Below are positions 7,819 through 17,171 of a DNA stretch of 64,000 bases, piece after piece. The translations under genes were made by a program, and so were the position numbers. Origin of the DNA: Marinobacter sp. THAF197a (lineage in GTDB: Bacteria > Pseudomonadota > Gammaproteobacteria > Pseudomonadales > Oleiphilaceae); NCBI RefSeq assembly GCF_009363275.1, contig NZ_CP045324.1, positions 3,100,001 to 3,164,000 on the forward strand, written 5' to 3'. Numbering within the stretch: position 1 is the first letter of the stretch; the number at the start of each line of letters is the position of its first letter. The notes under the pieces are model-generated. The model searched no databases and was not told the origin of the DNA. It worked only from the letters and a program-made list of their open reading frames with translations.

Positions 7819-8523
7819 TTACTGGCCAGTCCTCTCGCATCGGGAAACAACAAAAATCAGGCTCTTGGGATCGGCATTTCCTGCAGTTGGTGCCAGCATC
7901 CGGGAAACGCCTAAACCCGCCTCACTGAATAACCGGCTCCAGTCGTCCAGTGTCCGAACATAAAGAGGAGACGGTTCACCGAAATCGCCGGGCAAGTCGG
8001 CCCAGGTGCCTTCCCGCCAACCGCTCTTGGCCACCTCGTTTCCGCTGAACATCATCGGGTGCAGTGTCTGGATAATCAACACGCCGCCTGGGGTCAGCAT
8101 TTGAGGGACAGACATAACGCATCGGCGCACAGTTTCGTCGCCAAACAGTGAAAAGTTACAGACGACCAAGTCAAATATTCCAAGCCCCAACTTAGCGAGA
8201 TCAGACTGATCTCCAACCACATAATGCCCCTTGCGATGCTCTTGGGCGTATTCGATCAGCTCGCGGGATGCATCCACGCCGACGGCACGAAAACCGGACC
8301 CGGTCAGTAAATCCACTAACCAGCCCTCTCCGCATCCCACATCCAGGACCCGAGAGTTCGGCTGAACATGGTCATTGATTGCGGCAAGCAAAGCGTCACG
8401 CGACGCCACGCCCGGCGCACGGATTCCGTGATCCCGAACGGCATCAATCCAGGCCCTCCCGTTCTCATCCCATGCCTGGACAATCAACTTTTCATAGAGA
8501 TCTGGGGTCTTTTTGAGGGACAT
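7819..8523 (-). CDS. Class I SAM-dependent methyltransferase
   Basis: This 234-residue protein contains motif I VLDVGCGEGWLVDLL, the acidic VGVDASRELIEYA strand that binds the SAM ribose, and a motif IV-like DLVVCNFSLFG followed by LTPGGVLIIQTLHP. The pattern fits Methyltransf_11/25-type small-molecule methyltransferases, related to UbiE and UbiG. The substrate cannot be predicted and no biosynthetic partners lie nearby. CGGAG precedes the ATG. It is transcribed towards the Ada-like gene, with about 100 bp between them. Confidence 0.88.
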   Translation of the reverse strand: MSLKKTPDLYEKLIVQAWDENGRAWIDAVRDHGIRAPGVASRDALLAAINDHVQPNSRVLDVGCGEGWLVDLLTGSGFRAVGVDASRELIEYAQEHRKGHYVVGDQSDLAKLGLGIFDLVVCNFSLFGDETVRRCVMSVPQMLTPGGVLIIQTLHPMMFSGNEVAKSGWREGTWADLPGDFGEPSPLYVRTLDDWSRLFSEAGLGVSRMLAPTAGNADPKSLIFVVSRCERTGQ

Positions 8524-8610
8524 CAGGGGCTCCGCAGCGCTTCAAATGCCCCATTGTAACCTGCAGCAACGGCCAGCGGTGCTGCAGTGACGAATGGCAA
8601 ACAAGCCTCT

Positions 8611-9060
8611 CTAGCCCTGCCAGATGCCAAGCATCGCTCCTAGTCCCAAAACCAGGCTACCACCCACTTCCCCGAGTATCAGCAGCATCATGAACACCCC
8701 AGTCATCCAGGGCGGTAGAAGTCGCTTTCCCAAGCGATGAGGGCGGCGCAGTTGGTTGTCGGTATCCTGAAGCAGGCCATGGAGGATATAGGTGCCGATG
8801 GCAAAGGCGAAAAACGCTAAGGCCGAGACAGCCGCCACAACGTTAACCCAGTCCGCAAAAACACTGCGGGCGCTGAACGCAGCCAACAGCAGTGCCGCAA
8901 AGCTGTAGAGTAGTGAACTGCGGTGAGCGATGTCGACATAGGTCGGCGACGAAGCGTCCTCGCTTCGGGCCATGTGCCGGTATTTCCAGATGCCAGTGAG
9001 AAGCCCCGTCATGAAGAACAGGAACGCCGCTGAAAGACAGATCTTTTCGGCCAGAGACAT
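8611..9060 (-). CDS. Four-TM integral membrane protein of unknown function
   Basis: This 149-residue protein has four hydrophobic segments, at roughly residues 5-25, 48-66, 72-94 and 118-145. Conserved-looking polar positions lie between them (YVDIAHRSSLLYSFA, HGLLQDTDNQLRRP). The layout is that of small inner-membrane proteins, but I do not recognise a named family. AAGGAG nine bases upstream supports the start. It is divergent from an AraC-family gene across about 80 bp, which makes it the likely regulatory target of that protein. Confidence 0.7.
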   Translation of the reverse strand: MSLAEKICLSAAFLFFMTGLLTGIWKYRHMARSEDASSPTYVDIAHRSSLLYSFAALLLAAFSARSVFADWVNVVAAVSALAFFAFAIGTYILHGLLQDTDNQLRRPHRLGKRLLPPWMTGVFMMLLILGEVGGSLVLGLGAMLGIWQG

Positions 9061-9140
9061 ACATTTACTCCTTGGTTATAGTTGTGAGGCTGAAGTATGC
9101 CGGACAAGCTCCGGTACAACTTGTACGTTTGGGCTATTCG

Positions 9141-9881
9141 ATGACACAGGAAAAACGCATCTGGCTGGCGCGTGACCGGGCTCTGTTCCTGGGTGAGCTC
9201 CCTCCGGCAAGAATGCACGCACATGCCGCGCCGGTGCTCTTGATTGGCCTGAGTGGCCCCATCACGCTGCATTTCCCGGATGGTCGCCGTGAGACCTGCC
9301 ACAGCGCCCTGGTGAATGCCGATGTGAAGCACGGGCTGGATAGCGGAGGTGAGTACATAGCCTCCCTCTACCTGGAACCGGATGCGCTGGAGACCCGACT
9401 CCTGAAAGCAGGGTGGCTGAGTGATCGCCCGCTGGTGTTCGACCCAATCCCCTCTCCCGCGCGGCCGAGAAGTCTGGAGCGAAGGCTGCAATCCTTTGAC
9501 ATGTCCCAACTCCTCCCCGCGTCGGCGCTTGGGCACCGAGCCGAGCTGGACAACCGCATTGCCCGAAGCCTTGACTACTTGCGGGAAGCGGGAGACCAAC
9601 CCTTCAACCGCGCCAATCTGGCCAAACAGGTGCACTTATCGGAATCGCGATTCAACCATCTTTTCCGGGAGGAAGTGGGCATCAGTTTCCGGCGTTACCG
9701 AAGCTGGTCGCGCCTGCGTTCCGTGTTCTATCACGTAGCGAAGAACCAGTCGCTCACCGAGGCAGCCCTTAGCGCTGGCCTGCACGACTCTGCACACCTC
9801 AGCCGGATGTTTCAGGATATGATTGGCATCGCGCCGTCACGGGTGCTTCAGGGCCTGCAAGGGTTGCAGGTTCTGCGTTAA
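9141..9881 (+). CDS. AraC family transcriptional regulator
   Basis: In this 246-residue protein the N-terminal half is a cupin-like sensor (HAHAAPVLLIGLSGPITLHF). The C-terminal about 100 residues carry two helix-turn-helix motifs, NLAKQVHLSESRFNHLFREEVGISF and AALSAGLHDSAHLSRMFQDMIGI. It resembles the regulators of cupin-type AraC/XylS families that sense small ligands. The ATG at 9141 was chosen; an open frame begins at a TTG at 9072, inside the divergent promoter region. The adjacent four-TM gene is its probable target. The inducer is unknown. Confidence 0.9.
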   Translation: MTQEKRIWLARDRALFLGELPPARMHAHAAPVLLIGLSGPITLHFPDGRRETCHSALVNADVKHGLDSGGEYIASLYLEPDALETRLLKAGWLSDRPLVFDPIPSPARPRSLERRLQSFDMSQLLPASALGHRAELDNRIARSLDYLREAGDQPFNRANLAKQVHLSESRFNHLFREEVGISFRRYRSWSRLRSVFYHVAKNQSLTEAALSAGLHDSAHLSRMFQDMIGIAPSRVLQGLQGLQVLR

Positions 9882-9990
9882 CGCCTGAAGAGGAATCTCA
9901 TTCCTGGAAAAATGGCAGAGTTAACGGCCATCGTAGGGTTGGCACACACCTCGCCGAACTCGCGGGCAACCATGCGCCCCTTTTAAAGCA

Positions 9991-11775
9991 TCACACCTCA
10001 TTCGCCTTACGATACTGCCCCCGATAATCAAATATCCGCTCCTGCACCTGCCAATAATGCTTCTGCTTGCGGGCAATCACAAAATCCGGTGCCGGCAACA
10101 GAGCTTGCAACTCTATTACCTCCTCCGCCTTACCGAAGGTTTTCGGAGCCTGGCCGTTAGCAAATCTGCGGCCGAACAGTTTGTTAAACACGTGGCGCTG
10201 TGCCGGCTTGCTGAAATCAAACGACTCGCCAAGCTCCTCCCCATCCTCACCGTGGTAGGTCATCTTCAGCTTGCTTCCGCCAAGGCCCAGGGTGATCCCG
10301 GCGCAACGAATCACCATGGCATCTTTGAGTTTCAGGGCATCCCTTAGCTGATCGTCCGGGTCGATAATCGCTTTATGACAGTGCCCGCAATTTCTAGCCG
10401 CAATGTCATTCTCGCCACCACAGTGGGGACACTCCTTGAAGCGGAAACGGTAGTCGCATTGCCAGGCACGCGCGCCCTCCCCCTCCACGGGCTCCAGCAG
10501 CCCCTGGCAACGGCGCCCATAATGCTCAATCACCCCGCCGTCGCTGTCGGTTTTGCCCCAGAAGATGTTGGCAAAACCACAGCCCGGGCAGAACACCTGC
10601 ACCGGCTCACTGTCTGGATTCGGTTTCGGCTCCCCAACCTCCGGATGATGCAGATTCACGTGGTTGCCGGCGTAATCCATCACCAGGCAGTCCTTTTTGC
10701 CGTCGTCCAGGCGAAGACCACGGCCCACCATCTGCTGATACAGGCTCACCGACTGGGTAGGCCGAAGAATGGCGATCAGGTCCACATGGGGTGCATCAAA
10801 GCCGGTGGTGAGCACTGACACATTCACCAGGTACTTTAACTGCCGCTGTTTGAAGCGCTGTATCAGCAGGTCCCGATCTTTCTGGTCGGTGGCGCCGGTC
10901 ACCAGGGCGGTCTGGTTCTCCGGGAAGTAGCCGGTGATCTCCCGCGCATGCTCCACCGTTGCCGCGAATACCATCACCCCCTGACGTTCAGCGGCCAGCT
11001 CCACCACCTGATCAATAATGGCGCGGGTCACCCGCTTGTGTTTGCTCAGCAGCTGGTTGACGTCTTTCTCGGCGTATTCACCAAAGCGGTTCTGAGCCAG
11101 CGACGAGAAATCGTATTGCGCCACCGCGGCGTTCACCAACTCCGGCCGGGTGAGATAGCCACGATTGATCATATAGCTCAACGGCAGTTCGTAGATGCAG
11201 TGCTGGAAGGGCTTGTCCTCTTCACTACGAACAAAGCCCCGGTAGTGATAGCGATAGATCCAGCCCATGGCCAGGCGATAGGGCGTCGCAGTCAGCCCGA
11301 GCACTTTGAGGGAGTCGTTCTGCTGTTTTAACAGGTCAATGATTTGTTGATATTGACTGGTTTCCTCACCGCTGACCCGGTGGCACTCGTCGATGATCAC
11401 CAACGAGTATTCATCCCGGAACTGATCCAGGTTCGCCGCTACCGACTGCACACTGGCAAAGGTGACCTGATGATGACTTTCCTTGCGCTTAAGCCCGGCG
11501 GAGAAGATGCCACCGGCTAACCCATAGCTCTCGTATTTGGCGTGGTTCTGCTCCACCAGCTCTTTGACGTGTGTGAGCACCAGGATCTTACGCCGGGCAA
11601 GGCGGGCCAACTCCGCAATCACCAGGCTCTTACCAGCGCCGGTTGGCAGCACGATGACGGCAGATTCGTCCGATTTGCGGAAATGATTCAGCGTGGCATC
11701 GACAGCTTCCTGCTGGTAGGGGCGGAGCGTGAAAGGAACTTTGTTTTTGATGGGCGTAGAGTCCTGTGTAGCCGT
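9991..11775 (-). CDS. Superfamily 2 DEAD/DEAH helicase with zinc-ribbon tail; no standard start codon
   Basis: This SF2 helicase has a Q-motif-like FTLRPYQQEAV, Walker A LPTGAGKS, Walker B IIDECHRV (DECH), motif III GLTATP and C-terminal motif VI QMVGRGLR. CxxC zinc knuckles follow (FCPGCG, ECPHCGGEN, ARNCGHC). It probably remodels DNA or RNA in repair or restriction. The frame is open up to an in-frame TGA at 11776-11778, and residues essential to the fold lie upstream of the first GTG (11652), which is only two codons before Walker A. Between 11653 and 11775 there is no ATG, GTG or TTG. Either a rare start (ACG, ATC or CTG) is used or the 5' end is damaged. Confidence 0.8.
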   Translation of the reverse strand, partial: TATQDSTPIKNKVPFTLRPYQQEAVDATLNHFRKSDESAVIVLPTGAGKSLVIAELARLARRKILVLTHVKELVEQNHAKYESYGLAGGIFSAGLKRKESHHQVTFASVQSVAANLDQFRDEYSLVIIDECHRVSGEETSQYQQIIDLLKQQNDSLKVLGLTATPYRLAMGWIYRYHYRGFVRSEEDKPFQHCIYELPLSYMINRGYLTRPELVNAAVAQYDFSSLAQNRFGEYAEKDVNQLLSKHKRVTRAIIDQVVELAAERQGVMVFAATVEHAREITGYFPENQTALVTGATDQKDRDLLIQRFKQRQLKYLVNVSVLTTGFDAPHVDLIAILRPTQSVSLYQQMVGRGLRLDDGKKDCLVMDYAGNHVNLHHPEVGEPKPNPDSEPVQVFCPGCGFANIFWGKTDSDGGVIEHYGRRCQGLLEPVEGEGARAWQCDYRFRFKECPHCGGENDIAARNCGHCHKAIIDPDDQLRDALKLKDAMVIRCAGITLGLGGSKLKMTYHGEDGEELGESFDFSKPAQRHVFNKLFGRRFANGQAPKTFGKAEEVIELQALLPAPDFVIARKQKHYWQVQERIFDYRGQYRKANEV

Positions 11776-11901
11776 TCACCGAACACCATTATAGCCAGCA
11801 GCGGCACTGAGCTGCACCAGCCCTCGGGGCCCGCTCGGCGCCACAGGCTACTCTCCCGCGGAATATTGACTTCCGACAAGGCAATATGGAAACTCGTAAG
11901 G

Positions 11902-12303
11902 ATGTCGTCCAAACGTCGCTACCTGATTTTTATGCTCATCCTATGGCTGCCCTTGCAGGGGCTGGCTGCTGGGCTATTACATTGCGACACTCCCCCGGCG
12001 CAGGCTGCTGCAGACGAACATTCTTCCCCACATCAACACCATGCTCCTGTCTCGGCCGAAGTAGACCATGAGCATCACAGCAGTGCGTCAGACGACACCA
12101 GCCATCAGCATGGCAGCCATAAATACTCAGACTTGCAACACGCCGAACCTTGCCAGCAGTGTTGCCAGGTTTGCACAACGTTGATTCCCTCCCACGCTCT
12201 CACAGCCAGCCCCGCTCTGGCCACGCCGGTTATCTGGCACATAGAGAGTGCTGACAGTTTTATCTCCGACCCGCTGTTCCACCCACCGCAAAGCCTCAGT
12301 TAA
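11902..12303 (+). CDS. Exported His/Cys-rich protein at head of copper operon (DUF2946-like)
   Basis: This 133-residue protein has an N-terminal membrane or signal segment (YLIFMLILWLPLQGLAAG). A histidine-rich stretch follows, with many HH and HQH repeats between residues about 40 and 80, and then a cysteine cluster CQQCCQVC. The composition suggests metal capture in the periplasm. It resembles the small His-rich proteins (DUF2946 type) that precede CusC-like genes in copper operons. It is first in an 11.9-16.4 kb unit. The start ATG has GTAAGG immediately upstream, rather close for a ribosome site. Confidence 0.7.
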   Translation: MSSKRRYLIFMLILWLPLQGLAAGLLHCDTPPAQAAADEHSSPHQHHAPVSAEVDHEHHSSASDDTSHQHGSHKYSDLQHAEPCQQCCQVCTTLIPSHALTASPALATPVIWHIESADSFISDPLFHPPQSLS

Positions 12304-12375
12304 CCACGAGACCTGAACCTGCTGGAGCATTAATCGCTGCGGCATGACCCTTGGTGACTTTGAGGCAATACAACC

Positions 12376-13800
12376 ATGAAAAACCTGATTGGCGGGGCTA
12401 TAGCCGTCCTGTTTCTGCAGGGCTGCGCCACGATGGCGCCCCCTGATTATTCGAAGCTGGAGGCCGATCTCGACCCCCTTTTGCAGTCCCCCGCACGGGG
12501 CCAGATTCACCAGACTCTGGAACTGTCGGAGCAGGAGCGGTTTGAGCGAGTTGATGATCTCTTGTTCGAACCACTCACACCCGGAAACGCGCAGCACCTG
12601 GCGCTGGTCAACAGCCCACACATTCGCGCTCACCTGCACCGCTTAGGCATTGTTGAAGCCGAACAGTTGCAGGCACAAATGCTGAGCAACCCCACCCTCG
12701 CTGTGTCGGCGATGCGTCCGGATGGCGGTGGTCGCTGGGAGTTGGGACTGGGCCTGAGCCAAAGTCTGTTGGATTTGATGACCCATTCTTTACGAAAGAC
12801 ACTGGCGGAAGAAGCGCTAACCAGCGCCCGGCTTGAACTGCTGGACACCCTGAATCAAGAGTTGTACCAGGTGCAGCAGGATTACTTTCATGCCGTAGGC
12901 GCCAGTCACCGTGAAGCTGTCGCCCAGCTGGCCCTGAACGCGGCGGAAACTGCCGTGTTGCTGGCTGAACGCCTGCACGAGGCCGGCAACCTGAAAGAGC
13001 TGAGCTTACTGCATCATCGTGACCAGCAGTTGCAGCGCCAGCGTGCCCTGCGCCGCGCCCAGGCCGACGCCCAGCAAGCGCAAACCACACTGGCGCTGCG
13101 ACTGGGCCTTGAACACCCGGCCATGATGGAGTTGCCGGTCACGCTGCCACAACTGCCAAACGATGAACAGATAGACGTTGCCGACCTGACAGACCGCGCC
13201 CTGACACAGCGCCTGGATCTGCGCATCGCACGGCAAGTGCAGGCCGTTGCCGAGCATCGCCAGGCGTTCTATGCGCGCCAGGGCGGGATCACCCAATGGG
13301 ACATCGGTATCGATGTCGAGCGGGACTCTGACGGCGGTTACAGTGCCGGCCCCTCGATGTCGATTGGCCTGCCCCTGTTCGACCGCAACCAGGCTCGGCG
13401 GGCCGGAGCTGGCGCTCAGCTATCGCGCGCCGACGCCCTGGTGAATGCCAGGGAGCTTGAGCTGCGCACGCAACTCCCGGATTTGGCTAACCGGTTAAGG
13501 CTGACTCGAACCAACGTTGAGCAACTGGAGCAACAGGTGATCCCGCAATGGCAGCGGCAAGTGGATCTGAGCCTGCGTGAATACAACTTTATGTTGATGG
13601 GCGCCTTTGACCTACTCAATGCCAGGGCGCGGGAATTCGATGCCTGGCGCGAGCACGCTGAAACCCTTGAACAGTATTGGATTCAGCGCATACATCTGGC
13701 GATGATCAGCGCCACGCCCTTAGACGCCGCTCTGCCTGACGCGGTACAACTGCCCTCCGTCCATGCCGGCGGCCAGGGTCACGACCACCACAATCACTGA
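12376..13800 (+). CDS. TolC-family outer-membrane lipoprotein (CusC/CopB-context efflux channel)
   Basis: This 474-residue protein has a lipoprotein signal with C17 (FLQGCATM) and long coiled-coil helices duplicated in the two halves, the outer-membrane efflux protein repeat. The C-terminal tail GHDHHNH is histidine-rich, as is common in metal-exporting members. It should form the outer-membrane duct of a copper efflux or detoxification route. No RND pump or membrane-fusion partner is encoded here, so either the partners lie elsewhere or the channel works with another pump. It sits 73 bp after the His-rich gene and 10 bp before the oxidase. Confidence 0.9.
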   Translation: MKNLIGGAIAVLFLQGCATMAPPDYSKLEADLDPLLQSPARGQIHQTLELSEQERFERVDDLLFEPLTPGNAQHLALVNSPHIRAHLHRLGIVEAEQLQAQMLSNPTLAVSAMRPDGGGRWELGLGLSQSLLDLMTHSLRKTLAEEALTSARLELLDTLNQELYQVQQDYFHAVGASHREAVAQLALNAAETAVLLAERLHEAGNLKELSLLHHRDQQLQRQRALRRAQADAQQAQTTLALRLGLEHPAMMELPVTLPQLPNDEQIDVADLTDRALTQRLDLRIARQVQAVAEHRQAFYARQGGITQWDIGIDVERDSDGGYSAGPSMSIGLPLFDRNQARRAGAGAQLSRADALVNARELELRTQLPDLANRLRLTRTNVEQLEQQVIPQWQRQVDLSLREYNFMLMGAFDLLNARAREFDAWREHAETLEQYWIQRIHLAMISATPLDAALPDAVQLPSVHAGGQGHDHHNH

Positions 13801-13810
13801 GGCAGCCACC

Positions 13811-15100
13811 ATGGTTAATCGTCGTCATTTTATACTGGGCAGTGCTGCGGGTCTGGTCGCCGGTGCCCTGCCAGCACAAGCGTTCGCCGCTGGTAATCGC
13901 CACGAAACAACCCACACACCGCTCACCGCCCCGGGCCAGACTGATCAGGGCTATCGCCCGGTGATCACACCCAACGGCCGAACCCTGGGCTATCGCCTGC
14001 GCGATGGCGTCAAAGAGTTCCACCTGATCGCCGAAGAAATAGAACACGCCTTCGGCGACGGCACCACCATCAAAGCCTGGGGTTACAACGGCAGTACCCC
14101 GGGGCCCACCCTTGAGGCGGTAGAGGGTGACCGGGTAAGAATCTACGTGACCAACCGCCTGAAAGAACCCACCAGCGTGCACTGGCACGGCCTGATACTA
14201 CCCAACGGCATGGATGGCGTGGCCGGTCTGACCCAGCCCTCCATCCCGCCCGGCAAAACCTTTGTGTATGAGTTTCCGCTGGTGCAACACGGCACCCACA
14301 TGTACCACCCTCATGCAGATGAAATGGTGCAGATGGCCATGGGCATGATGGGGATGTTCATCATTCATCCCCGCGAGCCAGAAGCCAACCCGGTAGACCG
14401 GGACTACGCCATCATGCTGCATAACTGGGCCGTTCATCCGGGCACCTACCGCCCCGACCCATCCATCATGCAAGACTTTGATCTGTGGACCATGAACAGC
14501 AAGGTCTTTCCATTTATCGATTCACTGGTGGCACAAACGGGTGAAAGAGTGCGTATTCGCATGGGCAATCTATCCATGTGGAACCACCCCATGCACGTTC
14601 ACGGCGTCAAGTTCTGGGTCACCGGTGGCGACGGCGGGCGTTGGCCCCAGGCGCAATGGCGCACCGAAGCGACCGAGATTGTCGGCGTCGGCCAGGCCCG
14701 AGACATCGAGTTTATTGCCAAACCCGGCGACTGGGCATTCCACTGCCATATGGCCCACCACACCATGAACGCGATGGGGCACGATATCCCCAACACCCTG
14801 GGCGTGAATCAGAACGAGGTCGAGCAGCGCATTCAGGCGCTGGTGCCAGGTTACATGGCGATGGGTGAACACGGCATGGGCGAACACCAGACGCATGTCG
14901 ATGCCGGCCATATGCCCGGCCCTGAGAACACCCTGGCCATGATGATGGGCAAAGGCCAGTTCGGAAATATGGAAATGGGCGGGATGTTTACCGTCATCAA
15001 AGTTCGCGATCAACTCGACGGAGACCCCGGCTGGTATCAGCACCCAGCGGGCACCGTTGCCCACGAGACCGATCGTGTTCCCAATGATCTACCAAAATAG
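13811..15100 (+). CDS. Tat-exported multicopper oxidase (copper resistance)
   Basis: This 429-residue protein has a twin-arginine signal (NRRHFILGSAAGLVAGAL, residues 3-20). The copper ligands are recognisable: HWHG and HMYHPHAD for the trinuclear site, HPMHVHG, and FHCHMAHHTMNAM, which supplies the type 1 His-Cys-His-Met and the rest of the trinuclear site. A methionine-rich loop (AMGMMGM, TLAMMMGKGQFGNMEMGGM) is typical of Cu(I) oxidases. It probably oxidises cuprous ions in the periplasm. The start is the ATG at 13811, just after the upstream stop; copC follows after 23 bp. Confidence 0.93.
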   Translation: MVNRRHFILGSAAGLVAGALPAQAFAAGNRHETTHTPLTAPGQTDQGYRPVITPNGRTLGYRLRDGVKEFHLIAEEIEHAFGDGTTIKAWGYNGSTPGPTLEAVEGDRVRIYVTNRLKEPTSVHWHGLILPNGMDGVAGLTQPSIPPGKTFVYEFPLVQHGTHMYHPHADEMVQMAMGMMGMFIIHPREPEANPVDRDYAIMLHNWAVHPGTYRPDPSIMQDFDLWTMNSKVFPFIDSLVAQTGERVRIRMGNLSMWNHPMHVHGVKFWVTGGDGGRWPQAQWRTEATEIVGVGQARDIEFIAKPGDWAFHCHMAHHTMNAMGHDIPNTLGVNQNEVEQRIQALVPGYMAMGEHGMGEHQTHVDAGHMPGPENTLAMMMGKGQFGNMEMGGMFTVIKVRDQLDGDPGWYQHPAGTVAHETDRVPNDLPK

Positions 15101-15123
15101 CTTCAAACACCGGAGAAAGACCA

Positions 15124-15549
15124 ATGACAAAACACCTGCTTCTGCCCCTGCTAATGATGTTTGTCACCCTCACCAGCGCCAGCCTGGTCAACGCCCACAC
15201 GGATGTGGTGTATTCGTCACCCGCAAGCGACGAGCATGTGCAAACGTCCCCGGAACACCTGGAACTCCGTTTCGGCGACACCGTAAGACTGATGCGCGTA
15301 AACCTGACCGACGGTGCCGGCGAGCGGGTACGAGTGGATTTCCGGCCCAGCCGCGAATCCAAAACCGATTACCGGATTGACCTGCCAACACTTCAAGAAG
15401 GGCACTACGAAGTGGAATGGCGCGCCATGGCCGACGACGGCCACACCATGACCGGCGGCTTCAGCTTTCACTTGGGAGAGAGCGCTGAGGCCCATGAGAG
15501 TCACCAAGACTCAGCCTCCGGCCAGGATGCACATGAGGGTCACCACTGA
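15124..15549 (+). CDS. copC: CopC/YobA family periplasmic copper-binding protein
   Basis: This 141-residue protein has a signal peptide that would be cut after LVNA. That leaves histidine (residue 25) as the mature N-terminus, the histidine-brace ligand of CopC proteins. The DDGHTMTGGFSFHL motif supplies the other Cu(II) ligands. The C-terminal tail is rich in His and Glu (EAHESHQDSASGQDAHEGHH). It should bind Cu(II) in the periplasm and pass it to CopD, whose gene begins 5 bp downstream. AGAAAGACC precedes the start. Confidence 0.94.
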   Translation: MTKHLLLPLLMMFVTLTSASLVNAHTDVVYSSPASDEHVQTSPEHLELRFGDTVRLMRVNLTDGAGERVRVDFRPSRESKTDYRIDLPTLQEGHYEVEWRAMADDGHTMTGGFSFHLGESAEAHESHQDSASGQDAHEGHH

Positions 15550-15554
15550 CCGCC

Positions 15555-16412
15555 ATGGACATCTGGACCCTTCTAACCATCGCCACCAAGGTGCTGATCT
15601 ATCTCAGCACCGCAGGGGTGATTGGCGGCCTGTTCTGCCTGTGGTTGCTTAAACCTCACGGCATAGAGCAGTCGATGCATAGCTACATTCTTGCGGCAGG
15701 AGTGCTGGGGCTGTCAGCTACTGCCGCCAGTTTTCCGGTGCACACAGGGGCAGCATTTGGAGGCGGCATCGCCGGTGCCTTCGACCCGGACATCGCGAAC
15801 ATTATCTGGGAAACCAATGTAGGAGACACCACACGAGCACACCTGCTGGGATTTACGCTCACCCTGGCAGGCCTATGGGTGGCAGTCTGGGGAGGCCGGC
15901 GCCTCGGCTACGCTCTGGTAATTGCAGGCGCCGTCAGCCTACTGTTTGCCTTTACGCAAACCGGACATTTACATAACGACAGCCGTGGCGCCGCATTACT
16001 AGTCATTCACCTATCGGGGATCTCCCTGTGGCTAGGGTCCCTCTATCCACTGTGGCGGGTTAGCAACGGTCATCAGGTCGCTCAACTGCAGGCCAGTATG
16101 CAGCGCTTTGGCCAGACGGCCGTGGCCTTTGTTGGCGCACTGGTGATCTGTGGGGTACTCATGATTCTGCTGCTGGTTCAGCCACTCTCGGGGCTGGTCA
16201 ACAGCGCCTACGGCTGGCTGTTGCTGATCAAACTATTCTTGGTCTCGTTGCTGCTCGCACTCGGCGCCCTCAACAAGTTCTATCTGGTACCCCGGCTGGC
16301 ACGGGCGGGATATACGCGGCGGCTTCGCCTGTCTATCACCGCAGAAATGACGCTTGGTATGGCGATCTTAGTTCTGACCGCGGTGCTGACGACGGTGGCG
16401 GGGCCAGACTAG
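15555..16412 (+). CDS. copD: CopD family copper-resistance membrane protein
   Basis: This 285-residue inner-membrane protein has about eight hydrophobic segments. Features include a first-helix TKVLIYLSTAGVIGG, a long central TRAHLLGFTLTLAGLWVAVWGG, and a HLSGISLWLGSLYPLW helix carrying the family's conserved His and Trp. CopD with CopC is thought to move copper across the inner membrane. The gene follows copC by 5 bp, so the two are almost certainly co-translated. It is the last gene of the copper operon, which lacks a CopB-type outer-membrane protein. Confidence 0.92.
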   Translation: MDIWTLLTIATKVLIYLSTAGVIGGLFCLWLLKPHGIEQSMHSYILAAGVLGLSATAASFPVHTGAAFGGGIAGAFDPDIANIIWETNVGDTTRAHLLGFTLTLAGLWVAVWGGRRLGYALVIAGAVSLLFAFTQTGHLHNDSRGAALLVIHLSGISLWLGSLYPLWRVSNGHQVAQLQASMQRFGQTAVAFVGALVICGVLMILLLVQPLSGLVNSAYGWLLLIKLFLVSLLLALGALNKFYLVPRLARAGYTRRLRLSITAEMTLGMAILVLTAVLTTVAGPD

Positions 16413-16504
16413 CCGGAGCAACCAGCCCAAAGCGCCCAATCAAACCGACCCATGGCCAGAACATGTTTTTATGATACCGTTCCGGGAAAAGGAGAGCCCA
16501 ACTG

Positions 16505-17131
16505 ATGACCATCCACCTGCCCTTTTCCCAAGCCTGCGAAAACAACAAAGGCCCCATACTGGAAAGACTGCGCGAGGTCTTCAATGCACCGGGCACCGTG
16601 CTGGAAATAGGCACCGGCACCGGCCAGCACGCCGTGCATTTCGCAGCAGCCCTGCCCCACATACAGTGGCAGCCAACGGACCACCCCGCGGCCGCGCACC
16701 TGGCGATTGGCCGGCTCGAACAGGCTGCGCTGCCAAATATTCTCCCCATGCGAAAGCTGGACGTGGGCAACACCCCTTGGCCCACACTGGATTTCCGATG
16801 GGCGTTCTCTGCCAACACCGCCCACATCATGGCCTGGACAGAAGTGGAACAAATGTTCCAGGGCATCGGCGCAAGCCTGCCTGATGACGGCGCGTTTTGC
16901 CTGTATGGGCCGTTCAGGCACCAGGGCGAGTTCACCAGTGAAAGCAATCGGGCGTTTGATCAGTCACTCAGATCTCAGGCGCAACACATGGGCATCCGCG
17001 ATATCGAGGATCTATCTGCGCTGGCCAAGGCGGTGGGGTTGGTACTGCAGGACGATTATGCAATGCCGGCGAACAACGAGATGCTGGTGTTTGTTCCTGT
17101 GCATTCGACCGGTACAAGACCGACAGACTGA
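16505..17131 (+). CDS. DUF938 family methyltransferase-like protein
   Basis: This 208-residue protein has the DUF938 signature opening FSQACENNKGPILERL and motif I VLEIGTGTGQHAVHFA. The WQPTDHP segment and a conserved NTAHIMAW-type motif (ANTAHIMAWTEVEQMF) follow. It is a SAM-binding Rossmann protein of unknown substrate, widespread in proteobacteria and also conserved in eukaryotes (METTL26-like). AAGGAG lies upstream of the ATG. It is transcribed alone after the copper operon with a separate leader of about 90 bp. Confidence 0.9.
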   Translation: MTIHLPFSQACENNKGPILERLREVFNAPGTVLEIGTGTGQHAVHFAAALPHIQWQPTDHPAAAHLAIGRLEQAALPNILPMRKLDVGNTPWPTLDFRWAFSANTAHIMAWTEVEQMFQGIGASLPDDGAFCLYGPFRHQGEFTSESNRAFDQSLRSQAQHMGIRDIEDLSALAKAVGLVLQDDYAMPANNEMLVFVPVHSTGTRPTD

Positions 17132-17171
17132 GGATCAGGGGCTGTATCCGCGAATATGGGTTGTCGCGCGC

